Positions 36,190-44,343 of a stretch of DNA of 64,000 nucleotides are shown here, piece by piece (positions within the stretch are counted from its first letter, which is position 1; each line of letters starts with the position of its first letter). A model generated the notes under the pieces. That model saw only the letters and a program-made list of their open reading frames with translations. It was not told the DNA's origin and searched no databases. The position numbers and the translations under genes were made by a program. Source of the stretch: Streptomyces sp. RPA4-2. GTDB taxonomy: Bacteria > Actinomycetota > Actinomycetes > Streptomycetales > Streptomycetaceae. Location of the stretch: contig NZ_CP050975.2 of the NCBI RefSeq assembly GCF_012273515.2, positions 5,828,001 to 5,892,000 on the forward strand. The letters run 5' to 3'.

Positions 36190-37482
36190 TCAGCCCGCCG
36201 CCTCCTCGCCGACGGGATGCTCCGCCGGGCCCGACGGAGCCGGGACCGCGGCTTCGGACGACGCACCGGCGGCGGCGCGAAGAGTGCGTACCTGGGGTGA
36301 GAGAAGGGCCGCGGCGGTGGCCAGGACCACCAGGGCCGCGCAGCCTGCCAGCGTGCGGCTGGTGCCGAGGGCGGAGGCGACGGGCCCCGCGGCGAGCAGT
36401 CCCAGCGGCGCCAGGGCGAGTGACCCGAACCAGTCGTAGGAGCTGACACGGGAAAGGACTTCCTCGGGGATCTCGCGCTGGATCGTGGTGGCCCACAGCA
36501 CCCCGAAGACGTCGCCGGCGACGCCCGCGAGGAACATGGCCGCGGCGATCAGCCATACCGGGGCCCGGGTACTGAGCAGGGCGATCGGCACGGCCGCCGG
36601 GAAGGTGGCCAGTACGGCGACCAGGAGCGGCCGTGCGACCCGTACCCGGGCGGCGAGTCCCGCCCCGGCGATGGTGCCCAGGGCCTGGGCGCCCACGATG
36701 ACCGACCACGCCCGTGCCCCTCCCAGATGGTCCTCGGCCGTCATGGGGCCCAGGACCCCGACGTTGGCGTTGACGGCCGCGATCACGATCGCGTACTGGG
36801 CGACCACGACCCACAGCCACTGACGGGACGAGAACTCCCGCCAGCCCTCGCGCAGGTCGGCCCAGCCCGACGACCTCTTCGGAGGCCGCGAGGCCGTCCG
36901 CAGACGGGCCGTCAACATCGCGCTGATCACGAAGGACGCGGCGTTCAGCGCGAGCGCCCAGCCGGCGCCGACCAGGGCCACGGTCACGCCCGACAGCGCC
37001 AGCCCCAGGAGCAGCGAGCTGTTGGTGCCGACCCGCAGCATGCCGTTGGCCCGCTGCAGCCGGTCGGCGGGCACGACCAGCGGCACGATGCCGTCCATCG
37101 CCGGAGCGAACAGGGAGGTCGCTGTTCCGGCCGCGGCGGCCAGCAGGCACATCGCCGTCAGCGGCGCGTGACCGGTCAGCACCATCGCGGCCAGCCCCGC
37201 GTACGCCCCGGCCCCCAGTACGTCGGCCACAGCCATCAAGCGGGACCGTGACATCCGGTCCGCGATCACTCCGCCGACCAGGATGAACACCAGCTGCGGC
37301 AGCGCCTGGCAGGCCACCACCAGCGACAGACGACCCGGACTGGCTCCCGGCAGAGCGAGTACCGCGAACGCCAGCGCGACGCGCGCGAAGCCGTTGCCGA
37401 GCACGGAGACGATCCGCGCGGAGGTGAGCAGTACGAAGGGCCGGTTGCGCCACAGCGGTGGCGCTTGCGAGGAGACGGTCAC
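36190..37482 (-). CDS. MFS transporter (MFS_3/enterobactin-exporter type)
   Basis: 430 residues from the GTG at 37482; the frame is open to 37644, but the extra part is Arg/Pro-rich and unlike a transporter N-terminus. About 12 hydrophobic segments. It starts WRNRPFVLLTSARIVSVLGNGF and has the MFS loop motif GVIADRMSRSRLMAVADVL and a central SRVSSYDWFGSLALAPLG. Resembles drug or siderophore exporters of the MFS_3 family. Start uncertain: no good ribosome-binding site. Confidence 0.8.
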   Translation of the reverse strand: MTVSSQAPPLWRNRPFVLLTSARIVSVLGNGFARVALAFAVLALPGASPGRLSLVVACQALPQLVFILVGGVIADRMSRSRLMAVADVLGAGAYAGLAAMVLTGHAPLTAMCLLAAAAGTATSLFAPAMDGIVPLVVPADRLQRANGMLRVGTNSSLLLGLALSGVTVALVGAGWALALNAASFVISAMLTARLRTASRPPKRSSGWADLREGWREFSSRQWLWVVVAQYAIVIAAVNANVGVLGPMTAEDHLGGARAWSVIVGAQALGTIAGAGLAARVRVARPLLVAVLATFPAAVPIALLSTRAPVWLIAAAMFLAGVAGDVFGVLWATTIQREIPEEVLSRVSSYDWFGSLALAPLGLLAAGPVASALGTSRTLAGCAALVVLATAAALLSPQVRTLRAAAGASSEAAVPAPSGPAEHPVGEEAAG

Positions 37483-37616
37483 GGCCAGGCACTCTATGCG
37501 GCTCGGGCCGACGCCGACGAGACCCCGTGGCAGATCGGGGAACCCGGCGACGCGCACCCGCTCGTGCCCGGACCGGGAGGACGGGGGAGGCCGCCGGAGT
37601 GCTCGGAGCCCAGCGC

Positions 37617-37652
37617 GAAGGCCCGTGCGCTCCTGGGAGTGCACGGGCCTTC
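37617..37652 (-). terminator. Terminator of the BldK-like operon
   Basis: 12-bp perfect stem (37617-37628 with 37641-37652) with a 12-base loop that can itself pair (CTCC/GGAG). Lies about 90 bases after the last gene of the minus-strand operon. Confidence 0.65.
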
Positions 37653-37740
37653 TGTTCCCCTGGAACCGGACGTTCGGGCTCGGGTCAATGGGCCGGCGAA
37701 AGTCTGGCTCCGTGGAGCACGGCTGACGAAAAGGGGTGTG

Positions 37741-38787
37741 TCAGGCCGTGATCTCGGGGTTCTTGGAGAGGCCGGGAGCCGGGACGGTCTCCTTGACCTC
37801 GGGGTAGTGGCACGCCGTGAGGTGACCCTCGCGGTTGCCCTCGATCCGGACCAGCGGCGGGGCCTCCGACGCGCACTTCTCCGTCGCCTTCCAGCAGCGG
37901 GTACGGAAGCGGCAGCCGGACGGCGGGTTGAGCGGCGACGGCACGTCACCGGTCAGCAGGATGCGCTCGCGGGCCGGGACCTCGTCCGCCGTGGCCTCGG
38001 GGACGGCCGAGAGCAGGGCGCGGGTGTACGGGTGGCGCGGGTTGTCGTACAGGTCCTCGCGGTCGGCGATCTCGACGATCTTGCCGAGGTACATGACCGC
38101 GACGCGCTGCGAGAAGTGCCGGACGATCGCCAGGTCGTGGGCGATGAAGAGGAACGCGATGCCCAGGTCCTTCTGGAGGTCCTGGAGCAGGTTGACCACC
38201 TGCGCCTGGATGGAGACGTCCAGGGCCGAGACGGGCTCGTCCGCGACGATCAGCTTCGGTTCCAGGGCGAGCGCGCGGGCGACGCCGATGCGCTGGCGCT
38301 GACCGCCGGAGAACTCGTGCGGGAACCGGTTGTAGTGCTCGGGGTTGAGACCCACCGTCTCCAGCAGCTCGCGCACGCGCTTCTCGAAGCCGCCGGCCGG
38401 CTTGATGCCGTTGATCTCCATCGGGCCCGAGATGATCTTGCCGACCGTCTGGCGGGGGTTGAGGGAGGCGTACGGGTCCTGGAAGATCATCTGGATCTCG
38501 GAGCGGACCGGGGCCAGCTGCTTGCGGCCGGCGTGCGTGATGTCCTGGCCGCGATAGCTGATCCTGCCGCCGGTGGGCTCCAGGAGGCGAGTGATCAGCC
38601 GGCCCGTCGTCGACTTGCCGCAGCCCGACTCACCGACCAGGCCCAGGCTCTCGCCCTCGGCGACCTGGAAGTCGAGGCCGTCCACGGCCTGGACCGCGCC
38701 GATCTTCCGCTTGAAGGGGAAGCCTCCCATCACCGGGAAGTGCTTGGTCAGACCGGTGACGTCCAGGAGGGGGTTCGTGTTGCTCAT
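37741..38787 (-). CDS. BldK-like importer, ATPase (DppF type)
   Basis: 348 residues. Walker [10 protein letters not shown], signature FSGGQRQRIGVARAL and Walker B IVADEPVSALD, with the C-terminal four-Cys motif GCRFRTRCWKATEKC. By eye it shares about three quarters of its residues with BldKE, including the segment LLETVGLNPEHYNRFPHEF, but lacks BldKE's long N-terminal extension. Last gene of an operon that repeats the bldK gene order on the other strand. Confidence 0.9.
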   Translation of the reverse strand: MSNTNPLLDVTGLTKHFPVMGGFPFKRKIGAVQAVDGLDFQVAEGESLGLVGESGCGKSTTGRLITRLLEPTGGRISYRGQDITHAGRKQLAPVRSEIQMIFQDPYASLNPRQTVGKIISGPMEINGIKPAGGFEKRVRELLETVGLNPEHYNRFPHEFSGGQRQRIGVARALALEPKLIVADEPVSALDVSIQAQVVNLLQDLQKDLGIAFLFIAHDLAIVRHFSQRVAVMYLGKIVEIADREDLYDNPRHPYTRALLSAVPEATADEVPARERILLTGDVPSPLNPPSGCRFRTRCWKATEKCASEAPPLVRIEGNREGHLTACHYPEVKETVPAPGLSKNPEITA

Positions 38788-38813
38788 GATCGTGAAATCC
38801 CGTCTCTGTTACG

Positions 38814-39851
38814 TCAGTGCGACCGGGTCGCGGTCTGGTCGGCGAAGTAGTCGCGGCGCTGGTCCGCGGTGAGGTGGCAGGCGGCACCGCGCCCGTCCGT
38901 GATCTCCAGCAGTGGCTGCTCGGTGGAGCACAGGCCGCCCTGGACCTTCTCCTTGAAGGTGCACCGCGGGTGGAAGCGGCAGCCGGTCGGCGGGTTCAGC
39001 AGCGAGGGCGGTGAGCCCGGGATCGGTGTCAGCGGTACGTCGACCGGACCGTCCAGGGTCGGCATCGACCCGAGCAGACCCCAGGTGTACGGGTGCTGCG
39101 GCGCCCGCAGCACCTCCTTCTTGGTCCCGCGCTCCACGCACCGGCCGCCGTACATCACCAGCACGTCGTCCGCGATGTCCGCGATGACACCGAGGTCGTG
39201 GGTGATGAAGATGATCGCGGTGCCGAACTCCTGCTGGAGGTCCTTGAGCAGGTCCATGATCTGGGCCTGCACGGTGACGTCCAGGGCGGTCGTCGGCTCG
39301 TCCGCGACCAGCAGCTCCGGGTCGCAGACCAGCGCCATCGCGATCATCGCGCGCTGGCGCATACCGCCGGAGAACTGGTGCGGGTAGTCGTCCACGCGGA
39401 CGTCGGGCTGCGGGATGCCGACACGCCGCAGCATCTCGATCGCACGGGTCCGGGCCTCCGCCTTGGAGGCACCGGTGTGCTTGCGGTACGTCTCGCCGAT
39501 CTGCTTGCCGATGGTGTGGTACGGCGACAGCGAGGCCAGCGCGTCCTGGAAGATCATCGACATCTTGTTGCCGCGCAGCTGCTCCAGCTCCCGCTCGGTG
39601 GCGGTCAGCAGCTCCTTGCCGTCGAGCAGGATCTCGCCGTCGATGGCGGTGCGGTCGCGGTCGTGCAGGCCGAGGATCGTCAGGTTCGTGACGGACTTGC
39701 CCGAGCCAGACTCGCCCACAATGCCGAGCGTCTTGCCCTTGGCCAGGTCGAAGGAGAGACCGTCGACGGCCTTGACGACGCCGTCTTCGGTGGAGAAGTG
39801 AACCTTCAGATCCCTGACGGACAGGAAGGGCTGCTGATCGGTGCTCGTCAC
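38814..39851 (-). CDS. BldK-like importer, ATPase (DppD type)
   Basis: 345 residues. Walker [11 protein letters not shown]-loop MIFQDALASLSPYHTIG, signature [15 protein letters not shown], Walker [13 protein letters not shown]; four-Cys C-terminal motif (GCRFHPRC, GGLC, AACHL). Very close to BldKD (shared [35 protein letters not shown]). 26 bases before the F-type ATPase gene. Confidence 0.9.
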   Translation of the reverse strand: MTSTDQQPFLSVRDLKVHFSTEDGVVKAVDGLSFDLAKGKTLGIVGESGSGKSVTNLTILGLHDRDRTAIDGEILLDGKELLTATERELEQLRGNKMSMIFQDALASLSPYHTIGKQIGETYRKHTGASKAEARTRAIEMLRRVGIPQPDVRVDDYPHQFSGGMRQRAMIAMALVCDPELLVADEPTTALDVTVQAQIMDLLKDLQQEFGTAIIFITHDLGVIADIADDVLVMYGGRCVERGTKKEVLRAPQHPYTWGLLGSMPTLDGPVDVPLTPIPGSPPSLLNPPTGCRFHPRCTFKEKVQGGLCSTEQPLLEITDGRGAACHLTADQRRDYFADQTATRSH

Positions 39852-39908
39852 GGGGACGCTCCTGAGGGGGTGATGCCGGGGGTAGCTGTCGGGGCGGGTT
39901 GCCCGGGG

Positions 39909-40889
39909 TCAGGCGAGCCGGATCCGCGGGTCGATGAGGGCGTAGACGGCGTCGACGATGATGTTGAAGAACACGATCGCGCCGGCCGACAGGATGGTGA
40001 CACCGAGCAGCATGGGCAGGTCGCTCTTGTTCACGGAGTCCACCGCGAGGCGGCCGATGCCCTGGATGCTGAAGGTCGACTCGGTGATGATCGCGCCACC
40101 GATCAGCGTGCCCAGGTCGATGCCGAAGACCGTGACGATCGGGCCCATCGCACCGCGCCAGGCGAACCGGAAGAAGACGTTCGCACGGGACAGGCCCTTG
40201 GCGCGGGCGGTGCGGACGTAGTCCTCGCTGAGCTGTTCGACGAGCTGGGAGCGGGTCATACGGGTGTAGTTGGCGGTGAAGATGATCGCCAGTGTCAGCC
40301 AGGGCAGCAGCAGCCCGGAGAACCAGGCGGCCGGGTCCTCGGTGAAGGGCGTGTACGACGGCTGCGCGAACAGGCCCAGCTTCGAGACCAGGAAGAACAT
40401 CGCGACGTAGCCGACGAAGTAGATCTGCAGCGAGGAGCCGAACAGCGAGGCGGAGCTGGCGAACTTGTCCAGGAACTTGCCCTGCTTGACGGCGGCCAGC
40501 ATGCCGGCGCCGACGCCGAAGATCAGGAAGACGACGGCCGCGCCGAACGCGAGCGAGAGGGTCGTCGGCAGGCGGTCCATGATCGTGCCGAGGACGGGCT
40601 CACGGTTGGCGAAGGAGTACCCGAGGCAGGGAGCGTTGCAGTTCCCGAAGCCGGGGTAGTTCCGCCCGACGAAGACACCCTTCAGCCAGTCCCAGTACTG
40701 CACCGGGATCGGGTGGTCGATGCCCAGGTTGTGCCGGATCTGCGCGAGCATGTCCGGCGTGCAGTTCTTGCCGCAGGACATCATCGCCGGGTCACGCGGG
40801 ATGGCGTAGAAGAGGCCGAAGGTGATGGCGCTGATGATCAGCAGGATGACCAGTGCGCCGAGGACTCGGCGGACGAGGAAGCGGGACAT
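39909..40889 (-). CDS. BldK-like importer, permease (DppB type)
   Basis: 326 residues, six membrane helices. It starts MSRFLVRRVLGALVILLIIS and ends FFNIIVDAVYALIDPRIRLA, with the ATPase-coupling loop VRTARAKGLSRANVFFRFAWRG. The outer loop holds CGKNCTPDML and CNAPCLG, the same two Cys pairs as BldKC, strong evidence that the operons are paralogous. Confidence 0.9.
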   Translation of the reverse strand: MSRFLVRRVLGALVILLIISAITFGLFYAIPRDPAMMSCGKNCTPDMLAQIRHNLGIDHPIPVQYWDWLKGVFVGRNYPGFGNCNAPCLGYSFANREPVLGTIMDRLPTTLSLAFGAAVVFLIFGVGAGMLAAVKQGKFLDKFASSASLFGSSLQIYFVGYVAMFFLVSKLGLFAQPSYTPFTEDPAAWFSGLLLPWLTLAIIFTANYTRMTRSQLVEQLSEDYVRTARAKGLSRANVFFRFAWRGAMGPIVTVFGIDLGTLIGGAIITESTFSIQGIGRLAVDSVNKSDLPMLLGVTILSAGAIVFFNIIVDAVYALIDPRIRLA

Positions 40890-40948
40890 GGGGGCGTGAC
40901 TTTCCGGACGGGGCGCCGTCGCCGGGGGCGTGAAAGGAGGGGGCCGGA

Positions 40949-40976
40949 GGGGGCGGCCGGGCGAACGGCCGCCCCC
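40949..40976 (-). terminator. Intra-operon hairpin after the BldK-like binding protein
   Basis: 11-bp perfect stem (40949-40959 with 40966-40976), 6-base loop, 15 bases after the binding-protein stop and before the permease gene: same position as the hairpin after bldKB. Confidence 0.75.
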
Positions 40977-40990
40977 TTGGGTCGTACGGC

Positions 40991-42751
40991 TTACTTCATC
41001 GCGTAGAGCTTGGTGAGCGCGATGCAGGTGTTGCCGCTGTCGTAGACGACGTTTCCGACCTTGGAACCGTGCATCCAGTTGCGGATGGAGTGGTAGTCCG
41101 GGACCACCGCGGCCAGTTCCATGATCTGACGGTCGACGTCACCCCAGGCCTTGTTCGCCTCCGCGGTGTCCGTGATCTTGGCAGCCGCGTCGATGGCCTT
41201 GTTGATGCTCGGGTCGTTCAGCTGGGCGTAGTTGCTGCGGCCGTCGCCGATGTTCTTGCCGCTCCAGCAGGGGAAGAAGACCGAGTAGCCGTTCGGCCAG
41301 TCCGGGCTCCAGCCGGCGGCGAACAGGTCGAAGTCGTTGTCGATCTTGCCGATCTGGGTGTAGAAGGTCGACTTGTCGACCTGCTTGTTGACCACGGTGA
41401 AGCCCGCGGCCTCCAGCGCGTTCTTGACCGCCACGGCCGACTTCACCGCGTTGTCCGAGGCCTGGTAGGCGATGACCAGCTTCTGGCCGACCTTGCCGGC
41501 CTCCTTCAGCAGCGCCTTGGCCTTGACCGGGTCGCCGCCGGGCTTCTTGGTCACGCCGTACAGGTCGAACTTCGCGTAACCCGGGGTCACCGGCGAGAGG
41601 ATCGTGGAGGCCAGCTCGCTGGTGGAGGCGCCGCCGCGGATCGTCTGCAGCTGCTGGTGCGGCCAGGCCCAGTTGATGGCCTGACGGACCTTGACGTCCT
41701 TGATCCGGGTCATGTTGATCGGCCAGTAGTACGTGACCGTGTCGACCTCGGTGAGGATGCGCTGCTTGTACTTGGCGTTGGTGAGGACCTGGGCGATGCG
41801 CTCGGGGGCGACCTCGTTGAAGATCGACATCGCGTACTGGTCGTTGCCCGAGTCCGAGATGTAGCGGTCGGTCGAGGCCAGCAGCTCGAAGCCGAACTGG
41901 AAGACGAACTTGTCCGGGTAGTTGTTGCGGATCGAGTCCGTCGCCGGGTCCCAGTGCTCGTTGCGCACGTAGGTCAGCGACTTGCCGATGCTGCGGGCGC
42001 CGATCTTGTACGGGCCGGAGGAGAAGGGACGCTTGTCGTACTTCTCCTTGGTGTCCTGCTTCTTCGGCACCAGTCCGTAGCCGGGCATGGCGAGCGTGAA
42101 GTTGAAGTCACCGCGGGCCTCGTTGAGGCGGAAGGTGATGGTCTTGCCGTCGACCTCGATGGAGTCGAGGCTCTTGCCCTCGTAGGGGCCCTTGTACTTG
42201 TCGCCGCCGACCAGCCACTGCTGGACGTAGCGGGGACCCTCGGTGACGAAGGAGGCGAAGAGACGCTCGAAGGTGTGGCGCAGGTCGTCCCCGGAGATGT
42301 CCGAGCCGTCCTCCCACTTCACGCCGTCCTTGAGGGTGAAGGACCAGGTCTTGCCGCCGTCCTTCATGGTGCCCGCGTCCGTGGCCGCGTCGCCGACCAG
42401 GGTGGCGCCGCCCTTCTCGTCGATCTTGTAGCCGGTGAGGCCACGGAGGATCGGACGGGTGATGGCGCCCTCGGTCGAGACGTAGATCTGTGCCGGGTCC
42501 AGGTGGTCCATGTCGAACTGGTCGAGCGAGTAGATCGTCCCGCCCTTGACCGCGCCCTTGACCTCCGGCGCCGGGCCGGTCGAGTCGGCCTTGGTGCCGA
42601 CGGGGATCTCCTGGGTCTTCGAGCCGCTGACCGAGGGGACCTTCCGGTCCGACTTGCTGCCGCTGCCGCTGCCGCCACACGCGGTCAGGACGGTCGACGA
42701 GGCCGCGACCACGCCGGTCGCGATCAGGAAGTTTCTACGGGAAAAGGACAC
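40991..42751 (-). CDS. BldK-like oligopeptide-binding lipoprotein with Tat-type signal
   Basis: 586 residues. The signal SRRNFLIATGVVAASSTVLTAC has a twin-arginine motif (SRRNFLI) and a lipobox (LTAC), so export as a folded lipoprotein by Tat is likely, unlike BldKB. SBP_bac_5 fold: GGTIYSLDQFDMDHLDP, ILRGLTGYK, TWSFTLKDGVKWEDG, SSGPYKIGARSIGKS. It also has Cys at VFFPCWSG and GNTCIAL, absent from BldKB, which may bond. Close to BldKB overall, with a diverged middle region, so it may bind a different peptide. Confidence 0.9.
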   Translation of the reverse strand: MSFSRRNFLIATGVVAASSTVLTACGGSGSGSKSDRKVPSVSGSKTQEIPVGTKADSTGPAPEVKGAVKGGTIYSLDQFDMDHLDPAQIYVSTEGAITRPILRGLTGYKIDEKGGATLVGDAATDAGTMKDGGKTWSFTLKDGVKWEDGSDISGDDLRHTFERLFASFVTEGPRYVQQWLVGGDKYKGPYEGKSLDSIEVDGKTITFRLNEARGDFNFTLAMPGYGLVPKKQDTKEKYDKRPFSSGPYKIGARSIGKSLTYVRNEHWDPATDSIRNNYPDKFVFQFGFELLASTDRYISDSGNDQYAMSIFNEVAPERIAQVLTNAKYKQRILTEVDTVTYYWPINMTRIKDVKVRQAINWAWPHQQLQTIRGGASTSELASTILSPVTPGYAKFDLYGVTKKPGGDPVKAKALLKEAGKVGQKLVIAYQASDNAVKSAVAVKNALEAAGFTVVNKQVDKSTFYTQIGKIDNDFDLFAAGWSPDWPNGYSVFFPCWSGKNIGDGRSNYAQLNDPSINKAIDAAAKITDTAEANKAWGDVDRQIMELAAVVPDYHSIRNWMHGSKVGNVVYDSGNTCIALTKLYAMK

Positions 42752-42833
42752 GGGTGAGCCTGCCTTATGTGGACGATCGGGACGGATGAGACCGGCCGCA
42801 CGACACTGAACCGGCCGGGGTGGAACGGGATGG

Positions 42834-43862
42834 CTACCGCTTGGACTTCGGGTCGAGCGCGTCGCGCACCGAGTCGCCGAGCAGGTTGAAGGCGAGGACG
42901 AAGATCACCATCGACAGGCCCGGGAAGAGCATGAAGGTGAGGTCCTCGGTGTAGAACTGGGCGCCGCGCTGGATCATGACGCCCCAGTCCGGGGTCGGGT
43001 CGATGATGCCGACACCGAGGAACGCCAGCCCGGCCTCCGCAGTCACGTACGCCGGGAGCATCAGCGTGGACTGGATGATGATCGGCGTCCACAGGTTGGG
43101 GAGCAGTTCCTTGAACACGATGCGCCCCGGGGAGGCACCGGTGACCTTGGCGGCCTCGATGTACTCCCGCTCCCTCAGGCCGAGTACCTGGCCACGCAGC
43201 AGGCGGGCGATCGAGGCCCAGCCGAAGGCGGAGAGCACCAGGATCAGGGAGATGGCCCGCAGCGACGTGGGGATGTTCTCGTCGGGGGCGACGAACAGCC
43301 CGTAGACCACGGGCATGAAGGCGATGAAGAACAGCGTGGACGGGAACGACAGCAGGATGTCGATGATCCGGCCGACGAGATAGTCGGTCTTGCCGCCCAG
43401 GTAGCCCGCGGTCACGCCGATGATCACGCCCGCGACGGTGGTCAGCAGGGTGGCTGCCACGGCGATGCCCAGCGAGGTACGGATGCCGTACAGCAGGAAG
43501 GTGAAGACGTCACGGCCCAGCTGCGGCTCGATGCCGAACCAGAACTCCGAGCTCATCCCGCCGTTCGGCCCCGAGGGGTAGGCGAACGCGTCGAGGAGCT
43601 CCGGCCGCTGGCTGGCGTACGTGGTGTACGGGTTCTTGCCGTACAGCTTGGCTATCAGCGGGGCGCAGATCGCGATCACGAAGAAGAAGATCACGATGTA
43701 GGCGGATATGACGCCTGTGCGGTCTCGCTTGAATCGCTTCCAGGCGAGCCGTCCCGGGGAGCGGCTTTCGGAGCCCTGGGTGGTGGAAGACGGAACCGTG
43801 GTCAGGTCGGTCTCGTCGGTCACCTCAAGCGAAGCGGCCGCGGAAGGAGTGGGGAGGGTCAT
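42834..43862 (-). CDS. BldK-like importer, permease (DppC type)
   Basis: 342 residues, the same length as BldKA. Polar N-terminus, OppC_N segment SPGRLAWKRFKRDRTGVISAYIV, coupling loop REYIEAAKVTGASPGRIVFKELLPNL, end NLLGDSVRDALDPKSKR. Shared blocks with BldKA include IAKLYGKNPYT, FWFGIEP-LGRDVFT and VFVLAFNLLGDSVRDA. ATG preceded by GGAG. First gene of the minus-strand operon, divergent from the third importer. Confidence 0.9.
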   Translation of the reverse strand: MTLPTPSAAASLEVTDETDLTTVPSSTTQGSESRSPGRLAWKRFKRDRTGVISAYIVIFFFVIAICAPLIAKLYGKNPYTTYASQRPELLDAFAYPSGPNGGMSSEFWFGIEPQLGRDVFTFLLYGIRTSLGIAVAATLLTTVAGVIIGVTAGYLGGKTDYLVGRIIDILLSFPSTLFFIAFMPVVYGLFVAPDENIPTSLRAISLILVLSAFGWASIARLLRGQVLGLREREYIEAAKVTGASPGRIVFKELLPNLWTPIIIQSTLMLPAYVTAEAGLAFLGVGIIDPTPDWGVMIQRGAQFYTEDLTFMLFPGLSMVIFVLAFNLLGDSVRDALDPKSKR

Positions 43863-44343
43863 GGTGCTCCAGGCCCGAGGGGGTCAACGACTCCGTAGGG
43901 CGCTCCCTACGCAGCTACGCCGGACTTTTTCAACGCAATTCATGCAAGGTCAATAAAATCTCGCCCGCCTTGGTCTTCTCTTTACTTTCTTTACCTCCAC
44001 TTGACTTGACCGTAACTACGCGTGTAGCGCACTGTGGCCGTTCCGTGTCCGTAATCGGACCAACTGGGCTTTTCGGGCAAGAGGTTCGATATGCGGACGC
44101 CGGAGTCTCGGAATGCGTACATCCGGGGCGTTCAATCCAACGGTTGCGCATCGAACGGTAAAGATCCATTGCGCCTGCGGTCCGGAGTGCCTGCTTCCGG
44201 ATGATGTGACCACCCGGAAGGGTGGCGTGAATGTGCGTCACGTCCGTCATGCCCGGATATTGGGCGCTAAAGACGTAGTGCGCCGGAGCCGTCATGCGCC
44301 GGCCGGGCGCCGTCCGTACAGCGCACTCTTGAGGAGGCACTCC
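43863..44343. promoter_or_regulatory. Divergent promoter region between the second and third importers
   Basis: 481 bases, AT-richer in 43920-44060, without a credible gene. Seen: a hairpin CGTAGGG/CCCTACG (43894-43900, 43905-43911); on the minus strand a 19-codon open frame with two Cys (43884-43943) but no good ribosome-binding site; TTGACTTGACC near 44002 as possible -35 material; an imperfect palindrome CTACGCGTGTAG just after it. Promoters in both directions are expected here. Confidence 0.5.

Noticed and set aside
31936..37482. Mobile element or integrated plasmid between the BldK copies
   Set aside because: No integrase, transposase, tRNA target or flanking direct repeat was seen; base composition matches the surroundings.
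41069..42757. Plus-strand frame antisense to the BldK-like binding protein
   Set aside because: Leu/Val/Asp-rich shadow; the minus-strand protein has signal, lipobox and family motifs.
43884..43943. 19-codon minus-strand micro-ORF with two Cys before the BldK-like operon
   Set aside because: Tempting parallel to the bldKA leader, but there is no ribosome-binding site before its ATG, so not called as a gene.
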